64,000 bases of DNA from the NCBI GenBank assembly GCA_026394195.1, contig JAPKYS010000017.1, positions 47,784 through 111,783 on the forward strand. Direction: 5' to 3'. This stretch comes from a bacterium (GTDB lineage Bacteria; Electryoneota; B3-LCP). Below, in pieces: positions 60,870-64,000 of this stretch. The notes under the pieces are model-generated. The model searched no databases, was not told where the DNA came from, and saw only the letters and a list, made by a program, of their open reading frames with translations. The first letter of the stretch is position 1, and each line of letters begins with the position of its first letter. The translations under genes were made by a program, and so were the position numbers.

Positions 60870-62600
60870 ATGAAGAAGGCTCTAATTTTCATGTTATTCT
60901 GCCTGGTTATCGCCGCTCAGGCAGCGCCGATGATCGGCCGGGTAAAGATCCATTCACATGATGAAATCGCGCGTCTGTCCCAGTTGGGTTTCTCGATCTA
61001 CTCCGATGAGGTCAAAGGCTGGGTCGATCTGGCGCTGCAAGATGAGGATTTGCTCAGGCTGCAACAGCTGGGGTATTCGGTCGAGAACTTAACCCCCTTA
61101 CCGCAGACCGCGAACACCGATATCGATCCCGAATATCACACCTATGAAGAGTTGACGGCGGAACTGCACACGCTGGCGGCTCAATATCCAACGCTATGCA
61201 AGCTAGATTCCATCGGCAGAGCGACGCAATTTCCCCGCGCCATGTGGAGCGTCAAACTGTCCGACAACGTGCAGACCGAAGAAGACGAACTGGCGGCGCT
61301 GTTTGTCGGTACGCATCACGCCAGCGAGGTTATGGGGATGGAAACCCTGCTCTACATGATCAACTACTTCCTGACCAACTACGGTGTGAACACGCAAATC
61401 ACCAACTGGATGAACAATTATGAGATATTCTTCATCCCCCTGGTCAATCCCGATGGACACTACGCCGTAACGTCCGGTATCGATCTGTACTGGCGCAAGA
61501 ATGCACGCGACATCGACAACGATAGCGTCTACTACGAATTTCAGGGAGGCACCTGGTGGACGGACGATCATGAAGGGATCGATCCCAACCGGAACTATGA
61601 CTGGTACTGGAACCTGGGCGGTTCTTCCGATCCCTGGGCGTATGATTACAGGGGTACGGGCCCCCTCTCAGAAGGCGAAATCCAGGCAGTCACGACTTTG
61701 GGCAGACAGCAGCGAGTCGTTTGCGGGTTCTCCTTTCACAGCTACGGCGAGGTGGTTATCGCTCCCTGGACGTTCCAAGGACAACCTGCACCGGATCAGG
61801 ACGTCTTGAATTCGATTGCCACCGGCCTAGCTAACAGCTTGATCAAGGATAACGGTCAGCATTTCACCTGGTATGCAGATGAAGGGCGCCAGGGATACTG
61901 TCCGAACTGGTTCTATGGCTACGCTGGAGCGATATTTTACGACGTTGAATTCAATCCTTATCCGGTGTTCATTCCTCCCGGTTCGCAATTGCAGGAACGC
62001 TGCCAGCGTTACATGCAGGGTCCGATGTACATGATCGGTCGCATGGCGGGACCGGGCATCACCGGACACGTCACCAACGCCAACACCGGTCAGCCGCTCT
62101 TCGCCCGTGTTGAAATCCAAGGGAGGATCTCTAGCCAGGTGCGACCGAGATATACCGAACCACAATATGGCCGCTTCACCCGGCTGCTCAATAACGGCGC
62201 CTACACCGTTTTCGCTACCAAAGCCGGCTATCACACTGCCCGCATCCAGAACGTTGTGGTGAACAATACCCTGACACAACTCGACATCCAATTGACTCCG
62301 ACAGATCAAATCGTCGATGAATCTATGGCTGTCGACCTGGAGCCTGGTTGCGGCTTTTCGGTTTTGCGCAGCAGCGGAGGTACAGTAGATTTCGAGTTGG
62401 ATTTACTTCAGGCTGAACGAATTTCGCTGAAGATCTATGATCTGCTGGGGCGTGAAGTCGCAACGGTTTTCGACGGTTACCGTGAGGAGGGGAAGCAGTC
62501 CGTCACGTTTTCGGCGAGCCAATTCTCGTCGGGAGTTTACTTCGCCAGATTAAGCGGCGAGAGCCTCAACGTGGCGAGGAAGTTCGTAGTCGTGAGGTAG
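60870..62600 (+). CDS. secreted M14 zinc carboxypeptidase
   Basis: The 576-residue product has a signal peptide (1-19). The M14 domain (about 88-395) has the zinc ligands in GTHHASEVMGME (His150, Glu153), the NPDGHYA and DPNRNYDW substrate-binding loops, the third zinc ligand in FSFHSYGE (~290) and the catalytic glutamate in FYDVEFNPYP (~358). A carboxypeptidase-regulatory beta-sandwich follows (GHVTNANTGQPLFARVEIQG). The C-terminal sorting-like domain has YDLLGREVATVFDGYREEGK and GVYFARLSG but no NPFNP motif. The start at 60870 has GAGG 6 nt upstream. Confidence 0.9.
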   Translation: MKKALIFMLFCLVIAAQAAPMIGRVKIHSHDEIARLSQLGFSIYSDEVKGWVDLALQDEDLLRLQQLGYSVENLTPLPQTANTDIDPEYHTYEELTAELHTLAAQYPTLCKLDSIGRATQFPRAMWSVKLSDNVQTEEDELAALFVGTHHASEVMGMETLLYMINYFLTNYGVNTQITNWMNNYEIFFIPLVNPDGHYAVTSGIDLYWRKNARDIDNDSVYYEFQGGTWWTDDHEGIDPNRNYDWYWNLGGSSDPWAYDYRGTGPLSEGEIQAVTTLGRQQRVVCGFSFHSYGEVVIAPWTFQGQPAPDQDVLNSIATGLANSLIKDNGQHFTWYADEGRQGYCPNWFYGYAGAIFYDVEFNPYPVFIPPGSQLQERCQRYMQGPMYMIGRMAGPGITGHVTNANTGQPLFARVEIQGRISSQVRPRYTEPQYGRFTRLLNNGAYTVFATKAGYHTARIQNVVVNNTLTQLDIQLTPTDQIVDESMAVDLEPGCGFSVLRSSGGTVDFELDLLQAERISLKIYDLLGREVATVFDGYREEGKQSVTFSASQFSSGVYFARLSGESLNVARKFVVVR

Positions 62601-62621
62601 CGGTTAAAACAGAGGAAATAT

Positions 62622-62662
62622 GAAGGGGTTGTCTTAGTATTACAGCTTAAGACAACCCCTTC
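62622..62662. terminator. probable bidirectional terminator between convergent genes
   Basis: GAAGGGGTTGTCTTA and TAAGACAACCCCTTC form a perfect 15-bp stem around an 11-nt loop, midway between the converging M14 and MFS genes. T-runs are short on both sides. Confidence 0.7.
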
Positions 62663-62680
62663 TTTATCCCAAAACAGACG

Positions 62681-64000
62681 TCAAGCGTTCATATCCGACC
62701 ACTTCTTCGCCATCTGATTGAAAATGATCAGAGCGATAATGGCGAAGAAGCCGATTCCAGCGAAGGGAATCCAGACGTAAAGTTGAGGGTGATAAGTATC
62801 CCATAGTAATTTAGTGACCTGAACGCCGTCCATCCCGACTACGCTTTGCAGCTTGGCAACGGCTTCGATGCGGCTGACTCCGAGAGCGCTTTCCAGCGTT
62901 GCCACGGATCCATCCCATCCCTTCCCCATTCCAAAATCGGTGTGCTGAGCCAGATACTTCAGCGCCAGCGTCGCTTTCTCGCCGTAATGGCCGTAAAGAT
63001 AACCTGCCATGTTGGAACCCACGAATCCGCCGATGCCAACCGGAATGTTGACGTAACCGAGATAGAGCGCCTTTTTCCCCGGTGGAGCGATCAATCCCAG
63101 ATATTCGTTTTTCTTCGGGCCGGTGAGCATCTCACCTAATGAGAAGAATACGATCCCTAAAAGCAGGATCCAACCATTGCCGGTCAGACCGGCGACCAAT
63201 ACGCCGACCGTGGCAACCGCCATGCCGATAACCATGGAACTCAGCGTTCTCATCCGCCGCACCGCCCAGGAAATGGGCACCATGAGCAGGATAATGAGCA
63301 GCGCGTTCAAGTTCAACAGAATTTGTTGCGGCACCATCACGCCCCGATCTGTATTCATGCGCCATTGATCGAAAGGCATCGCGGCGGCGATCTGGCTGCT
63401 GTCCACCCAATCCTCAATGAAATTGGGATGCAGATCCCAGAGTTGATACATCATCAACCAGAAGCAGGACATGATAAACAGCCAGGAGAGCAGCCGGGGT
63501 TCCACGATGTTCCTTATAGTCAGTACGAACACCTGCAGCGGATTTTGATCCTTGCGCGCCCCCGAGGGGACGTCCTTGAAGGTGAAGAGCATCAGGTAGT
63601 TCAGCGCCGTTACTATGGCTGAAGCAGTGAACAGGGTCTTCCAGGATGCCTGAGTGTGCGGGTCTCCCAAGATCCAGGTCGCCAGAAAAGGTCCGATGGC
63701 GGCTCCAATGTTCACCACCCAGTAGAATACCCCCCAACCCACCGACGAGTTCTTCTTGGTCAGGTTTTGCGCCAGCGATCCCTGCAGACTCGGCTTGAAG
63801 AAAGCCGTTCCGGACGCTAACACAATGATCCCGGCGAAGAAGCCCGTATAGGTGCGCAAATTGGCCATCATCAGGTACCCGATGATGTTCATCGTCACAG
63901 AAAAGAAGAGGGTCTTCTTATACCCGTACCGATCGGCATATCCACCGGTGAAGGTGGGGAGGATGGACTGGAAGATAAACCACCAGCCATAGATCACTCC
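62681..64000 (-). CDS. MFS/POT-family transporter, partial at the right edge
   Basis: The frame stays open to the right edge; its first visible residues (GVIYGWWFIFQSILPTFTGG then YADRYGYKK) are the second transmembrane helix and the MFS loop motif, so about 40 N-terminal residues lie beyond. About eleven of the expected helices are visible, with GTAFFKPSLQGSLAQNL and GEMLTGPKKNEYLGLIAPPG resembling the proton-dependent oligopeptide transporter group. A hydrophilic insert of about 65 residues (WDGSVATLESALGVSRIEAV) precedes the last helix. Substrate unknown, possibly peptides. Confidence 0.8.
   Translation of the reverse strand, partial: GVIYGWWFIFQSILPTFTGGYADRYGYKKTLFFSVTMNIIGYLMMANLRTYTGFFAGIIVLASGTAFFKPSLQGSLAQNLTKKNSSVGWGVFYWVVNIGAAIGPFLATWILGDPHTQASWKTLFTASAIVTALNYLMLFTFKDVPSGARKDQNPLQVFVLTIRNIVEPRLLSWLFIMSCFWLMMYQLWDLHPNFIEDWVDSSQIAAAMPFDQWRMNTDRGVMVPQQILLNLNALLIILLMVPISWAVRRMRTLSSMVIGMAVATVGVLVAGLTGNGWILLLGIVFFSLGEMLTGPKKNEYLGLIAPPGKKALYLGYVNIPVGIGGFVGSNMAGYLYGHYGEKATLALKYLAQHTDFGMGKGWDGSVATLESALGVSRIEAVAKLQSVVGMDGVQVTKLLWDTYHPQLYVWIPFAGIGFFAIIALIIFNQMAKKWSDMNA

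Overview
The window is a stretch of bacterial chromosome, probably from an uncultured member of the Fibrobacteres-Chlorobi-Bacteroidetes (FCB) group or a neighbouring candidate phylum. The main evidence is five secreted proteins that end in a typical type IX secretion (Por) sorting domain: an NYPNPFNP-like motif, then a YDISGR-like strand, then a GxYxYRL...KMxLLK ending. Housekeeping genes are GC-richer. Several inserted cassettes are clearly AT-rich. No rRNA, tRNA or CRISPR array was found.

Left part (1-24.3 kb): the 5' part of a GAF-like/PEP-pyruvate-binding protein and a Nudix hydrolase precede an NADH dehydrogenase (complex I) cluster broken into three blocks: nuoABCDH (1424-5097), nuoIJK-corA-nuoL (8744-13387) and nuoM (22642-24210). 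nuoE, F, G and N are not in the window. The first break holds an AT-rich four-gene cassette (ParB-like protein, ParB-related HTH protein, PD-(D/E)XK-like protein, PAPS-reductase-like PP-loop protein) plus a DUF433 gene flanked by two copies of the nuoI 5' end. The second break holds a probable lysyl-phosphatidylglycerol operon (split MprF plus an AcvB-like hydrolase), a VIT1-like transporter, a possible toxin-antitoxin pair, an AlkD-like protein, a GxxExxY gene bounded by inverted repeats, a GIY-YIG/Sel1 protein and a repeat-rich spacer. Degenerate 7-nt tandem repeats lie directly in front of both nuoI and nuoM.

Middle part (24.4-40.7 kb): leuD, a secreted M28 peptidase, dtd, a secreted beta-helix protein, a GT-C glycosyltransferase, a PF13625-type protein, yjbQ, rlmB-like, aspS, another secreted protein with a sorting domain, and a membrane-anchored SGNH hydrolase.

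Right part (41-64 kb): a tldD-tldE pair in which tldD carries a Tat signal. The pair is split by a second cassette made of a DUF6338 membrane protein, two very short proline/lysine-rich proteins and a DNA methyltransferase fused to a nuclease-like domain. Downstream lie a TPM-domain protein, a glycosyltransferase, a nucleotidyltransferase-like protein, a two-domain oxidoreductase, lemA, an M29 aminopeptidase and an S-adenosylmethionine hydrolase. Then come three tandem paralogous secreted Asp-box proteins, a secreted M14 carboxypeptidase and an MFS/POT transporter cut by the right edge. The recurring theme is that mobile or defence-like cassettes have landed inside conserved operons (nuo and tldDE).
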